Assembly (NCBI GenBank): GCA_963798325.1
Contig: CAWCSS010000001.1
Coordinates: 62,001 to 126,000 of the forward strand
Source: Solirubrobacter sp963798325
GTDB lineage: Bacteria > Actinomycetota > Thermoleophilia > Solirubrobacterales > Solirubrobacteraceae
Direction of reading: 5' to 3'
Length of the DNA stretch: 64,000 bases
Part shown: positions 26,667 to 34,390 of the stretch, one piece after another
How the letters are laid out: the number at the start of each line of letters is the position of its first letter
Position numbering within the stretch: position 1 is the first letter of the stretch
The notes under the pieces: generated by a model
Databases searched by the model: none
What the model saw: only the letters and a program-made list of their open reading frames with translations
Told to the model about the DNA's origin: nothing
Made by a program: the position numbers and the translations under genes

Positions 26667-27323
26667 CTAGCCGGTGCTGCGCTTGAAGCGCTGCTCTTGC
26701 GTCGGAACCGTGTCCAGGATCGCCAGCGCGCCGTCCTGGAGCTTGAAGCGCACCCGCTTCTTCGACGACGGCGAGCCGGCCTGATCACCGGGGCCGTAGA
26801 CGCCGTAGCTCAGCGTGATGGTCGACTTGGTCCTCTTGACGACGGCGAGCTTGGTGCTCGGGCTCTGCGCGTCGCGGCCGACCAGGCCGTCCTTGGTGAA
26901 GAAGAACGCGGTGTGGCCGCCGCCCGCGTCGCCGACCGGGCGCGCGATCAGCACCCGCAAGGTCGCCTTCGGGTCGTAGTCGCTCTGCTTGAGCGTCGTG
27001 AAGCCCTGATCGCGCACCGTGGCGATCGCGTCCGCGCGCGCCGCCTTCTGCGCCTTGGTCAGCCCCTTGGGCTTGGTCGCCTTCTTCTTGGTCGACTTCT
27101 TGGACTTCTTCGCCTTCGGCGTGGCCGTCGGCGTCGGCGTGGAAGAGACCACCGCGGCGCCACCGTCGGGCGCGATCATGTCGTAGGAGTAGACGCCCAC
27201 GGCGATGAACGCCCCGGTCGCCACGACACCGATGACGCGCCGTGTCCAACGCGACGCCGCTCCCCGTTTCGGCAACCGATTGCGGTCCCGCTCGGCCTTC
27301 ACCTTCCGCGCACTCGAGTCCAT
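26667..27323 (-). CDS. LppP/LprE-like membrane-anchored protein
   Basis: A protein of about 218 residues with a basic tail, one membrane anchor (about residues 30-50, VIGVVATGAFIAVGVYSY), a Pro/Thr then Lys-rich linker (KAKKSKKSTKKKATK), and an outer domain. That domain has the layout of LppP/LprE mycobacterial proteins: a conserved RDQGFTTLKQSDYDP, LRVLIARP, HTAFFFTKDGLVGRD, ITLSYGVYGPGD and a closing VRFKLQDGALAIL. Unlike lipoprotein relatives there is no lipobox Cys, so it is held by its helix. Function of the family is unknown. It lies 51 bases downstream of mntH on the same strand. Confidence 0.7.
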   Translation of the reverse strand: MDSSARKVKAERDRNRLPKRGAASRWTRRVIGVVATGAFIAVGVYSYDMIAPDGGAAVVSSTPTPTATPKAKKSKKSTKKKATKPKGLTKAQKAARADAIATVRDQGFTTLKQSDYDPKATLRVLIARPVGDAGGGHTAFFFTKDGLVGRDAQSPSTKLAVVKRTKSTITLSYGVYGPGDQAGSPSSKKRVRFKLQDGALAILDTVPTQEQRFKRSTG

Positions 27324-27374
27324 CCGCGCGGATAGTCGCCGAACCGGTGGGCTCTCGTCAATGGGTGAACGGCC

Positions 27375-28673
27375 CTATCCGAAAAACGTCTGATAGAGCA
27401 GGAAGCCGTTGAGGCAGATGATCATCCCGGCGACGACCCCCGCGAGCGCGGTCGTCTGCCGGCGATTGACGAGCGCGCCCATGATGTCGCGGCGGCGGGT
27501 GAGCAGCACCATCGGCACGAGCGCGAACGGGATGCCGAAACTGAGCACGACCTGCGAGATGACGAGCGTCAACGAGGGGTTCACGCCGATCGCGAGGATG
27601 ATCAGCGACGGCGCCATCGTGATCGCGCGGCGGGCGAAGAGCGGGATGCGCCGGTTGATGAAGCCCTGCATGACGACCTGGCCGGCGAACGTGCCGACGC
27701 TCGAACTGCTCAGCCCGGACGCCAGCAGCGCGACCGCGAAGGCGAGCGCGGCGCCGCCGCCGAGCATCGTGGCGAAGCCGGCGTGGGCGCCCTCGATGCT
27801 GTCCACGCCGGTGTGCCCGGAGTCGTGGAAGAGCTGGGCGGCGATCACGAGCATGGTCAGATTGATGAACCCCGCCACGCCCATCGCCAGCGCGACATCG
27901 AGCCGCTCGAACTTCAGGAGCTCGCGCTTCTCGGCCGTCGACTGCGGCGCGATCCGCGAGCTCGTGAGCGCCGAGTGCAGGTAGACGACGTGCGGCATCA
28001 CGGTCGCGCCGAGGATGCCGACGGCGAGCAGCACGCTGTCGGTGCCGTCGAAGTGCGGGATCAACCCGGCGGCGAAGTCGCTGGTGTCGACGCCGACCTG
28101 CAGCAGGTCGTAGAGGAAGCCGAGGAAGACGATCGCGAGAAAGCCGGTGATCGCGAGCTCGAACTTGCGGTGCCCGCGGGTCTGCAGCTCGAGGATGGCG
28201 AAGGCCACGACCGCGGTCATCAGGCCGGCGATGAACGGCGGGACGCCGAAGAGCAGGTTCAGCGCGATCGCGGCACCGACGAACTCGGCGAGGTCGGTGG
28301 CGATGGCGATCAGCTCGGCCTGCACCCACAGCCCGAAGGTGACGGGCTTGGAGAAGTGCTCGCGGCAGAGCTCGGGCAGGTTCTTGCCGGTGGCGATGCC
28401 GGTCTTGGCGGCCAGGTACTGGACGAGCATCGCCATCAGGTTCGCGGCGACGATCACCCACACGAGCATGTAGCCGTACTTGGCGCCGCCCGCGATGTTG
28501 GTGGCGAAGTTGCCCGGGTCGATGTAGGCGACGGCGGCGACGAAGGCCGGGCCGAGCATGGCCACGACGCCCTTCACGCGGCCGCGACCGCGGATCTCGC
28601 GCAGCTGGCTCGGCGGCAGCGGCGCGCCCGTCGTCGCCTGGGCGGCCTCGACCAAGCTCGTGGGTGGATTCAC
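27375..28673 (-). CDS. mntH: NRAMP-family divalent metal/proton symporter MntH
   Basis: An Nramp transporter of about 432 residues with eleven hydrophobic helices. Helix 1 carries the metal-binding DPGN motif (AYIDPGNFATNIAGGAKYGY) and helix 6 the MPH motif (ATVMPHVVYLHSALTSSR). It imports Mn2+ (or Fe2+) with protons. The GTG start at 28673 overlaps the stop of the MntR-type regulator (GTGA at 28670-28673), so transporter and regulator are translationally coupled. Repression by the upstream regulator at high Mn is the expected control. Confidence 0.93.
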   Translation of the reverse strand: MNPPTSLVEAAQATTGAPLPPSQLREIRGRGRVKGVVAMLGPAFVAAVAYIDPGNFATNIAGGAKYGYMLVWVIVAANLMAMLVQYLAAKTGIATGKNLPELCREHFSKPVTFGLWVQAELIAIATDLAEFVGAAIALNLLFGVPPFIAGLMTAVVAFAILELQTRGHRKFELAITGFLAIVFLGFLYDLLQVGVDTSDFAAGLIPHFDGTDSVLLAVGILGATVMPHVVYLHSALTSSRIAPQSTAEKRELLKFERLDVALAMGVAGFINLTMLVIAAQLFHDSGHTGVDSIEGAHAGFATMLGGGAALAFAVALLASGLSSSSVGTFAGQVVMQGFINRRIPLFARRAITMAPSLIILAIGVNPSLTLVISQVVLSFGIPFALVPMVLLTRRRDIMGALVNRRQTTALAGVVAGMIICLNGFLLYQTFFG

Positions 28674-29341
28674 GCCGCGCGCACCCGCATCGAGGCGGCC
28701 AGGCGGCCGCCGAAGGCGTGCGTCTCGTCGCCGACGTTGACGAACAGCGGGCCGCCGAAGGGCTGCTTGTCGACGACGAGCAGCTCCGCGCCGGGCGCGA
28801 TCCCGCGCTCGGACAGGTAGCGCAGCATCTCGGGCTCGGCGTCGCTGACGCGGGCGAGCGTGGCCGTCTCCCCCGGCTCGAGCGCGGCGAGCGCCTGGGT
28901 GTCGTCGGCGGCGAGCGTGAGGTCGGCGCTGGGGATCGGGTCCCCGTGCGGGTCGTGCGTGGGGTCGCCGAGCTTGGCCGCGATCCGCGCCTCGAGCTCC
29001 TCCGAGAGGTGATGCTCGAGCACCTCGGCCTCGGCGTGCACGCGGTCCCACGGCATCCCGAGTGACTCGGCCAGGTAGGTCTCCAGCAGCCGGTGGTGGC
29101 GGACGATCTCCAGCGCCAGCCTCGTGCCGCGATCGGTCAGCTTGACGCCGCGGTAGGGCTCGTGGGTGACCAGGCCGAGCTCGCTGAGCTTGCGCACCAT
29201 GCCCGAGGCCGACGCCGGCGTGACGGTCATGCGCGTGGCCAGGGCGGTGGTGGTGACCGTGCCGTCGCGCTCCGCGAGCGCGTGGATCGCCTTCGCGTAG
29301 TCCTCGACGGCGGTCGAGAATTCGGATTGCCTGGTCGCCAC
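28670..29341 (-). CDS. DtxR/MntR-family metal-dependent regulator
   Basis: A regulator of about 223 residues. The winged helix lies in residues 1-65 (STAVEDYAKAIHALAERDGT, TPASASGMVRKLSELGLVTH). A dimerisation/metal domain follows (LETYLAESLGMPWDRVHAEA, EVLEHHLSEELEARIA, with the Glu/His ligands of the family), and a C-terminal FeoA/SH3-like domain (MLRYLSERGIAPGAELLVV). The extra domain groups it with DtxR/IdeR/SirR-length proteins. Its gene sits between the ABC transporter and mntH, which suggests Mn rather than Fe sensing. The start is GTG at 29341. A palindromic TTAGG-type element directly upstream (29350-29364) may be its autoregulatory box. Confidence 0.92.
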   Translation of the reverse strand: MATRQSEFSTAVEDYAKAIHALAERDGTVTTTALATRMTVTPASASGMVRKLSELGLVTHEPYRGVKLTDRGTRLALEIVRHHRLLETYLAESLGMPWDRVHAEAEVLEHHLSEELEARIAAKLGDPTHDPHGDPIPSADLTLAADDTQALAALEPGETATLARVSDAEPEMLRYLSERGIAPGAELLVVDKQPFGGPLFVNVGDETHAFGGRLAASMRVRAA

Positions 29342-29344
29342 AGA

Positions 29345-30103
29345 TCAGATTATGGCATGCCTAACTTTGGGTTTCAAGAGGCCGACGACCGACATCGCGA
29401 TGGCGCAAAGTGCGATTGAGGCGCCGGTGGCGATCTCGAGCTCGTACGAGACGACCAGGCCCGCGATCCCGGCCAGCACCGCGAGCGCGGCGGCGAGCGC
29501 GAGCACGTACGGGAGGCGGGACGCCAGGTTCAGGGCGGCGGCGGCGGGCGCGAGGATCAGCGCGACCAGCAGCAGGTTGCCGAGCCCCTGGACGGCGGCG
29601 ACGGTGGTCACGCCGAGGATCGCCAGCAGCAGCAGGTCCGCGCGCCCGCCGCGATGCTCGAAGCCCGCCAGCGAGAGCGGCCGGTAGGCGAACGCGAGCG
29701 CGAGCAGGACGCCGGCGCACAGGAGCGCGGCGGTGACGAGGTCGGCGGCGGTGATCCCCAGCAGGTCGCCGAAGAGCAACTCGGACAGCCGCGGCGGCGT
29801 GTCCGGGCCGAGCGCGAGGATGCCGCCGAGCCCGAACAGGCCGGAGACGACGACGGCGACGCCGATGTCCCCGCCGACCAGCGCGATCCCGACCGCGGCG
29901 ACGAGCACGCCGGCGGTCGCGCCGAAGAGCAGCGGGATCCCCGCCAGCGAGGCGAGCACCAGCCCGGGCAGCATGGCGTGGCTGAGCGACTCCGCCGCGT
30001 AGCTGCGCCGCAGCAGCAGGACCCAGACGCCGAGCGGGCCGCACGCCAGGCCGAGCACGATCACCTCGGCGAACGCGCGCTGCATGATGCCGCTGGAGAG
30101 CAT
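29345..30103 (-). CDS. Metal ABC transporter permease (second permease)
   Basis: A ZnuB/MntB-type integral membrane permease of about 252 residues with eight or so hydrophobic helices. Characteristic are LLLRRSYAAESLSHAMLPGL near the N-terminus, the cytoplasmic coupling-helix region, and GVTTVAAVQGLGNLLLVALI. It lies 70 bases downstream of the ATPase gene, separated by a strong GC hairpin (30123-30138), and its stop overlaps the candidate MntR box. Together with the first permease it could make a heterodimeric channel, or serve as an alternative permease for the same ATPase; the sequence does not decide. Confidence 0.9.
   Translation of the reverse strand: MLSSGIMQRAFAEVIVLGLACGPLGVWVLLLRRSYAAESLSHAMLPGLVLASLAGIPLLFGATAGVLVAAVGIALVGGDIGVAVVVSGLFGLGGILALGPDTPPRLSELLFGDLLGITAADLVTAALLCAGVLLALAFAYRPLSLAGFEHRGGRADLLLLAILGVTTVAAVQGLGNLLLVALILAPAAAALNLASRLPYVLALAAALAVLAGIAGLVVSYELEIATGASIALCAIAMSVVGLLKPKVRHAII
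29350..29364. promoter_or_regulatory. Candidate MntR/DtxR-type box upstream of the regulator gene
   Basis: On the minus strand this reads TTAGGCATGCCATAA, centred on the perfect palindrome GGCATGCC. It resembles the TTAGG..CCTAA half-sites used by DtxR/IdeR/MntR proteins. It sits eight bases upstream of the regulator start and inside the last codons of the second permease gene, so it would control an internal promoter for regulator plus mntH. The match is partial and unproven. Confidence 0.4.
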
Positions 30104-30122
30104 CAGCGGCGCGCCGCCCCGC

Positions 30123-30138
30123 GGGGGGCTTCGCCCCC
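30123..30138. other. GC hairpin between ATPase and second permease genes
   Basis: GGGGGC-TTC-GCCCCC is a perfect six-base-pair stem with a three-base loop in the 70-base gap between two genes of the metal operon. No T-run follows in either direction, so a partial terminator, or an mRNA-processing or stabilising structure, is more likely than full termination. Confidence 0.4.
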
Positions 30139-30173
30139 GGCCCGCTCGCGCGGCGTGACCTCGCGTGAGCGCA

Positions 30174-30917
30174 TCAATGGTGGTGATGGTGGGAGACGGT
30201 GACGGCCCGGCCGGAGTCGTCGAGGATCACCAGCTCGTCGCCGTAGGTCTCGCTCAGCACCTCGGGCGTGAGCACCTGCTCGGGCGAGCCGTAGGCGATC
30301 AGGCCGTGGTTGAGGCACAGCACCTTCGGCCACGCCCGCGCCTGCCCGACGTCGTGGGTGGCCACCAGCAGCGCGCGGCCCTCGGCCTGCAGCTCGGTGA
30401 ACACCCGCTCGATCTGCGCCGCGCTCGGGCGGTCCACGCCCGACAGCGGCTCATCGAGCAACAGCACGCGCGCGTCCTGCACGAGCGCGCGAGCGATGAG
30501 GACGCGCTGGCGCTGACCGCCCGAGAGGGTCCCGAAACGCTCGTGGGCGCGGTCGGAGAGGCCGACGCGCTCGAGCGCCGCGTCGGCCTTCTCGCGGTCC
30601 TGCCGGGAGACGCGGCGGAACCACGCCGTGCGTCCGTACGCCCCCATCAGCGCGACGTCGTGCGCCGAGACGGGAAAGTCGAGCCGCGCGTGCTCGGTCT
30701 GCGGCACGTACGCGGGCCGCCCTTCGAGCGCGATCTCGCCGCTGCGATACGGCAGCTCGCCGAGCAGCGCGCGGAACAACGTCGTCTTGCCGCCGCCGTT
30801 CGGGCCGAGCACGGCGACGATCTCGCCGGGCGCGACGGCAAAGCACGCCCCGCCGAGCAGGTCGGTGCCGCGGTCATACCCGCCGCGGAGATCGTGGACG
30901 TTGACGAGCGAGGTCAC
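30174..30917 (-). CDS. Metal ABC transporter ATP-binding protein with C-terminal His tail
   Basis: An ATPase of about 247 residues for Zn/Mn uptake. Walker A is GPNGGGKTTL, the signature LSGGQRQRV, Walker B VLLLDEPLSGVD and the switch His lies in VATHDVG. The start overlaps the first permease stop (ATGA at 30914-30917). The protein ends SGRAVTVSHHHHH before its stop: five consecutive histidines, plainly encoded (CAC CAT CAC CAC CAT TGA) and not a cloning tag. Such a tail could bind the transported metal on the cytosolic side. Confidence 0.93.
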   Translation of the reverse strand: MTSLVNVHDLRGGYDRGTDLLGGACFAVAPGEIVAVLGPNGGGKTTLFRALLGELPYRSGEIALEGRPAYVPQTEHARLDFPVSAHDVALMGAYGRTAWFRRVSRQDREKADAALERVGLSDRAHERFGTLSGGQRQRVLIARALVQDARVLLLDEPLSGVDRPSAAQIERVFTELQAEGRALLVATHDVGQARAWPKVLCLNHGLIAYGSPEQVLTPEVLSETYGDELVILDDSGRAVTVSHHHHH

Positions 30918-31738
30918 GTCGCCAACCTAAAGGGGCCAGGCCCCTTTATCTTCGCGACCGCCGCGGCGGCGCCGTAGACCAGTGCGCCGAGCACCGCGAG
31001 CGTCGGGCCGGGGCCGACGTTGAGCGCGTCGGCGATCACGATCGCGACCAGGCCCTGGACCGCGGTCACGGCGAAGGTCGCGAGTTGCTGGGTGCGCAAC
31101 GCCGGCTCGAACAGGCGGACGGTCGCGGCGGGCACGGTCAGCACGACGGTCACGAGCAGAGCGCCCACCGCGTCCAGGGCGACGACGACGGCCACGGCGA
31201 TCGCGATCAGCAGCGCGCGGTCGGCCAGCGCGGTGCGAACGCCGACGGCGCGGGCCCCGGTCGCGTCGAAGCCGGTCGCCAGCCAGGCGCGGCGCAGCGC
31301 CCAGTCACAGGCCAGCGCGGCGACCGCCGCCGCCGCGGTGAGCCAGAGATCGAACGGGGTCAGCGCGATCAGCGAGCCGAACAGCAGCCGGTCGACGCTC
31401 GCATCGGAGTGGTAGACGTCGCTGGCGAGCACGACGCCGATCGCCAGCGCGGCGACCAGCAGCAGGCCGATCGCGGCGTCCGGGTCGATCCGGCGGGTGC
31501 GCTGCAGTCGCTCCAGCGCGCCGCCGAAGCCGACCGCGCACGCCAGCGCCGTGAGCTGCGCGGGCACGCCCCACGGCCCCGCCACGACCAGCCCCGGGAA
31601 GGTCGCGGTGCCGAGCGCGTGGGTGAAGAACGGCAGCCGCCGCAGCACGACCCACGTCCCGAGCACGCCGGCGATCACGGCGAGCAGCAGCATCTCGACG
31701 ATCCCGCGCTGGATGTAGGGCGCCGAGAGGTCAGGCAT
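30914..31738 (-). CDS. Metal ABC transporter permease (first permease)
   Basis: A ZnuB/MntB-type permease of about 274 residues with eight to nine hydrophobic helices. Marks include IQRGIVEMLLLAVIAGVLGT, VVLRRLPFFTHALGTATFPG and GALLVTVVLTVPAATVRLFE. The start overlaps the lipoprotein gene by eight bases (31731-31738) and its stop overlaps the ATPase start, so the three are tightly coupled. The extreme C-terminus (AKIKGPGPF..) is encoded by the palindrome at 30928-30948, meaning the repeat has been captured as coding sequence. Confidence 0.9.
   Translation of the reverse strand: MPDLSAPYIQRGIVEMLLLAVIAGVLGTWVVLRRLPFFTHALGTATFPGLVVAGPWGVPAQLTALACAVGFGGALERLQRTRRIDPDAAIGLLLVAALAIGVVLASDVYHSDASVDRLLFGSLIALTPFDLWLTAAAAVAALACDWALRRAWLATGFDATGARAVGVRTALADRALLIAIAVAVVVALDAVGALLVTVVLTVPAATVRLFEPALRTQQLATFAVTAVQGLVAIVIADALNVGPGPTLAVLGALVYGAAAAVAKIKGPGPFRLAT
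30928..30948. repeat. Dispersed palindrome, TAAAGGGGCC arms (copy 2)
   Basis: TAAAGGGGCC-A-GGCCCCTTTA is a ten-base-pair perfect stem around one base. Unlike the other copies it lies within an operon, overlapping the last codons of the first permease and lying just before the ATPase start. A strong terminator here would cut the operon in two, so this copy argues for another role or for partial attenuation. Confidence 0.75.
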
Positions 31739-32597
31739 CGAAGCCGCACTCCGCCGGGCGTCCCGTGAAGCCTTCGACCAGGGCGCGGGTGTTGGCCTCG
31801 ATCGAGCTGATGTAGGTCGCGCCGTCCGAGCCGGCGGGGCCGAGCGAGTCGGCCCAGAGCTCGCGGCCGACCTTCGCCCCCGCTTCCTCCGCGATCGCCT
31901 TTTCCACCTTCGGATTCACCGCGGACTCGGCGAAGATCGCCTTCACCCTCAAGGCCCGGATCGTCGCCACGAGCTTGGCGACCTCGCCAGCGCTCGGCTG
32001 GCCCGCGGTCGTGCGCGCCGGGATCACCGTGCCGACGACGTCGATGCCGTAGCGGCGGGCGAAGTACCCGAGCGCGTCGTGGCTGGTGACCATCTTGCGC
32101 TCCGCGACCGGCACGGCGTCGATGCAGCTCCGCACCTCACGGTCGAGTGTGTGCAGCCGCAGCACGTACGGGCCGGGATCGGAGCCCGGGATCGCGCGGC
32201 CGATCGCGGTCGCGGCGCGCATCGCGCGCAGCGGGTCCTGCCACCAGTGCGGATCGTCGCCTTCGCGCCCGGCGGCGGCACCCACGTCGACCACATCGCG
32301 CTCGTCCACCCCCGCCGCATCCAACGCACTGTCAAGCCACTCGTCCGGCTCGCCCCCCGACCGCAGCACGATGTCGGCCTTGGCCAGCGCCTTCACATCA
32401 CGCGGCCGCACCTCGTACTCGTGCGGGTCGGTGTTCGGCTTCAGGATCGCGGTTACCTGCGCGTCGGGCGCCACGTTGCGCGCGATGTCCGCCAGCTGCG
32501 TGGTCGTCGCGACCACCCGCGGCCCGCTGCCCACGGGCGCGCCCTCGCCGCAGCCGGCGGCGAGAACAAGCAGCGACAAGAGAGCCAAGCGGCGCAT
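31731..32597 (-). CDS. Metal (Zn/Mn) ABC transporter substrate-binding lipoprotein
   Basis: A cluster A-I (ZnuA/MntC-type) solute-binding protein of about 288 residues. A lipoprotein signal ends LLVLAAGC with the lipidated Cys near 16. The metal-site regions are KPNTDPHEYEVRPRD (His ligand), DPHWWQDPLRA (His), TSHDALGYFARRYG (His) and an acidic residue in the C-terminal lobe. The usual His-rich loop of zinc-specific ZnuA is absent, which leans to manganese. It is the first gene of the metal operon. An AT-richer leader of about 40 bases precedes it, then the 32641-32690 palindrome. Confidence 0.92.
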   Translation of the reverse strand: MRRLALLSLLVLAAGCGEGAPVGSGPRVVATTTQLADIARNVAPDAQVTAILKPNTDPHEYEVRPRDVKALAKADIVLRSGGEPDEWLDSALDAAGVDERDVVDVGAAAGREGDDPHWWQDPLRAMRAATAIGRAIPGSDPGPYVLRLHTLDREVRSCIDAVPVAERKMVTSHDALGYFARRYGIDVVGTVIPARTTAGQPSAGEVAKLVATIRALRVKAIFAESAVNPKVEKAIAEEAGAKVGRELWADSLGPAGSDGATYISSIEANTRALVEGFTGRPAECGFDA

Positions 32598-32640
32598 CGC
32601 CGCGCAGCATCATATCGAGACTCATTCCCATTTTCGAACC

Positions 32641-32690
32641 TAAAGGGGCCAGGCCCCGTCAACCTGCGTGACAGGGGCCTGGCCCCTTTA
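32641..32690. repeat. Long double palindrome of the TAAAGGGG family (copy 3)
   Basis: A 50-base near-perfect inverted repeat. The left arm TAAAGGGGCCAGGCCCC plus GTCA pairs with the right arm TGACAGGGGCCTGGCCCC plus TTTA, with one bulged base and the loop ACCTGCG. Each arm is itself a palindrome of the same type as copies 1, 2 and 4, so this looks like two head-to-head copies. It lies between the divergent metal operon and amidase gene. CCTGCGT and GTCAAC strings also occur beside copy 1, and GTCAAC beside copy 4. Confidence 0.8.
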
Positions 32691-32757
32691 TGTGCGCAGG
32701 ATCGCGTTCATGGGCCCGAGACGCTCCGATCACGGCCATGCTGTGTTGCTCTCTGAG

Positions 32758-34356
32758 ATGGACGTCACCCGCCGCCAAGTTCTGGGACTCGGCGTAGTCG
32801 CGCTCGGCGCGCTGCGGCTCCCCTCCACCGCGCAGGCCGCGAGCCACGGGCCTGCGCTGTTCGAGCTTCCCCTTCCCCACGCTCCCGCCACCAAGGCGTG
32901 GCGCGTCACGCCGGTCTACGCCGCACCGCAGCGCTTCGACCTGGTCGGCCTGCGCTGGGCGCGCGGGCACGCCCACGCGCAGGTCCGGGCGCGCACGCAC
33001 GGCGGCCGCTGGACGCGCTGGACCGCGCTCCCGCACCCGCACGGCCCCAACGTCAAGGGCACCGATCCCGCCTTCACCGGCGCCGCGGACGAGCTGCAGT
33101 TCCGGCTGCGGGGCAACGCGCAGCAGCTGAAGGCGCGCTTCGTCCGCGCCCTCCCCCACGCGCCGCACACCGTGCGGGCCCACGCCGCCCAGGCCGGCGT
33201 CCCCCCGATCGTCCCGAGGGCGAACTGGGGCGCCGATCAGGTCCCGCCGCGCAGCACGCCGAGCTACGGCCAGGTGCAGATGGCGTTCGTCCATCACACC
33301 GCGGGCACGATCGACTACGCGCCCGAGGACTCGCCCGGGATCGTGCTCGGCATCGCCCGTTATCACCGCGACTCCAACCGCTGGAACGACATCGGTTACA
33401 ACTTCCTCGTCGACCGCTACGGCGTGATCTTCGAGGGCCGCGCGGGCGGCATCGAGGCGGCGGTCGTCGGTGCCCAGGCACAGGGCTTCAACAGCTTCAG
33501 CACCGGGATCGCGACGCTCGGGACGTTCACCGCGCTCCCGCTCGATAACGGCGCGATGGAGTCGGTGGCGAAGCTGATCGGCTGGAAGCTGAGCCTGCAC
33601 GGGATCCCGGTCAACGGCACGGTGACGCTCACCTCCGGCGGCGGCGAGACCAACCGCTACCCGAGCGGCACGCCGGTCGTCTTCGAGCGCATCAGCGGCC
33701 ACCGCGACGCCGATCAGACGACCTGCCCCGGAGACGCGCTCTACGCCCAGCTCCCTGACCTGAGGACGAGGGCCGCCCGCTACGCCGTCCCGGTCTCGGC
33801 GATCACCGTCAAGACCTCCTCCTCGAGCCAGCGGGGCGTCAAGCCGACCACCGTCTCGGGCCACCTGCGCTTCTCCGACGGCTCCTCGCCGATGGGCGCG
33901 CCGCTGGCGATCGAGTACGCGCCGGCCGGCGGGATCTTCGCCCAGATCACCGCGACCAGCGTCGGGTACGACGGCGCCTGGACGACCAGCGTCGTGCTCC
34001 CGCGGAGCGGCAAGGTCAGGGCCGTGTTCGCCGGCGACGGCACCCGCCCCCGCCTGGAGTCCGCACCGATCTCGGTGAAGGTCGTGCCGACCCTGGCGAT
34101 CACCACGGACAAGCGGCGCGCGAAGGCGGGCACGGCGTTCGCGCTCACCGGCGTCCTCTCCCCCACACAGGTGAGGGTGGTCTGCCTGCTCGAGCGCCAG
34201 GTTCGCGGGCGCTGGGTGACGGTCCAGCGCAAGCGGATCTCCGTGCGCCAGACCCGGATCGCCACGAAGGTCCGGCCGAGGACCCCCGGCCTGTACCGCG
34301 TCTCGATCCTCGCCGACGGCGTGACCCGCCGGCGGACGATTCGCGCGCTGCACTGA
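32758..34356 (+). CDS. Tat-exported PGRP-type N-acetylmuramoyl-L-alanine amidase
   Basis: A secreted amidase of about 532 residues that cuts the MurNAc-L-Ala bond of peptidoglycan. The start MDVTRRQVLGLGVVALGAL is a twin-arginine signal followed by AQA cleavage. A beta-rich module spans about 40-140. The amidase domain runs from PRANWGADQ to about 360, with zinc ligands in FVHHTAGT and SGHRDADQTTCPG, and the catalytic region NDIGYNFLVDRYGVIFEGRA. The C-terminal 180 residues form two Ig-like/beta modules (VSGHLRFSDGS, LTGVLSPTQVRVVCLLERQV), likely wall-binding. The ATG at 32758 begins the Tat motif; earlier in-frame codons lie in the palindrome and are unlikely. Confidence 0.9.
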   Translation: MDVTRRQVLGLGVVALGALRLPSTAQAASHGPALFELPLPHAPATKAWRVTPVYAAPQRFDLVGLRWARGHAHAQVRARTHGGRWTRWTALPHPHGPNVKGTDPAFTGAADELQFRLRGNAQQLKARFVRALPHAPHTVRAHAAQAGVPPIVPRANWGADQVPPRSTPSYGQVQMAFVHHTAGTIDYAPEDSPGIVLGIARYHRDSNRWNDIGYNFLVDRYGVIFEGRAGGIEAAVVGAQAQGFNSFSTGIATLGTFTALPLDNGAMESVAKLIGWKLSLHGIPVNGTVTLTSGGGETNRYPSGTPVVFERISGHRDADQTTCPGDALYAQLPDLRTRAARYAVPVSAITVKTSSSSQRGVKPTTVSGHLRFSDGSSPMGAPLAIEYAPAGGIFAQITATSVGYDGAWTTSVVLPRSGKVRAVFAGDGTRPRLESAPISVKVVPTLAITTDKRRAKAGTAFALTGVLSPTQVRVVCLLERQVRGRWVTVQRKRISVRQTRIATKVRPRTPGLYRVSILADGVTRRRTIRALH

Positions 34357-34390
34357 AGAAAACGGCCGATCGTCCGACCACCCGGACGGA

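Noticed and set aside
30174..30188. His5 tail taken as a cloning tag or vector join
   Set aside because: Codons are mixed, the frame runs on from a normal ATPase end, and native genome sequence continues past the stop.
32598..32636. Zur box before the metal-binding lipoprotein
   Set aside because: The AT-richer stretch has only scattered agreement with the TGAAAATGATTTTCA-type palindrome, and no convincing dyad.
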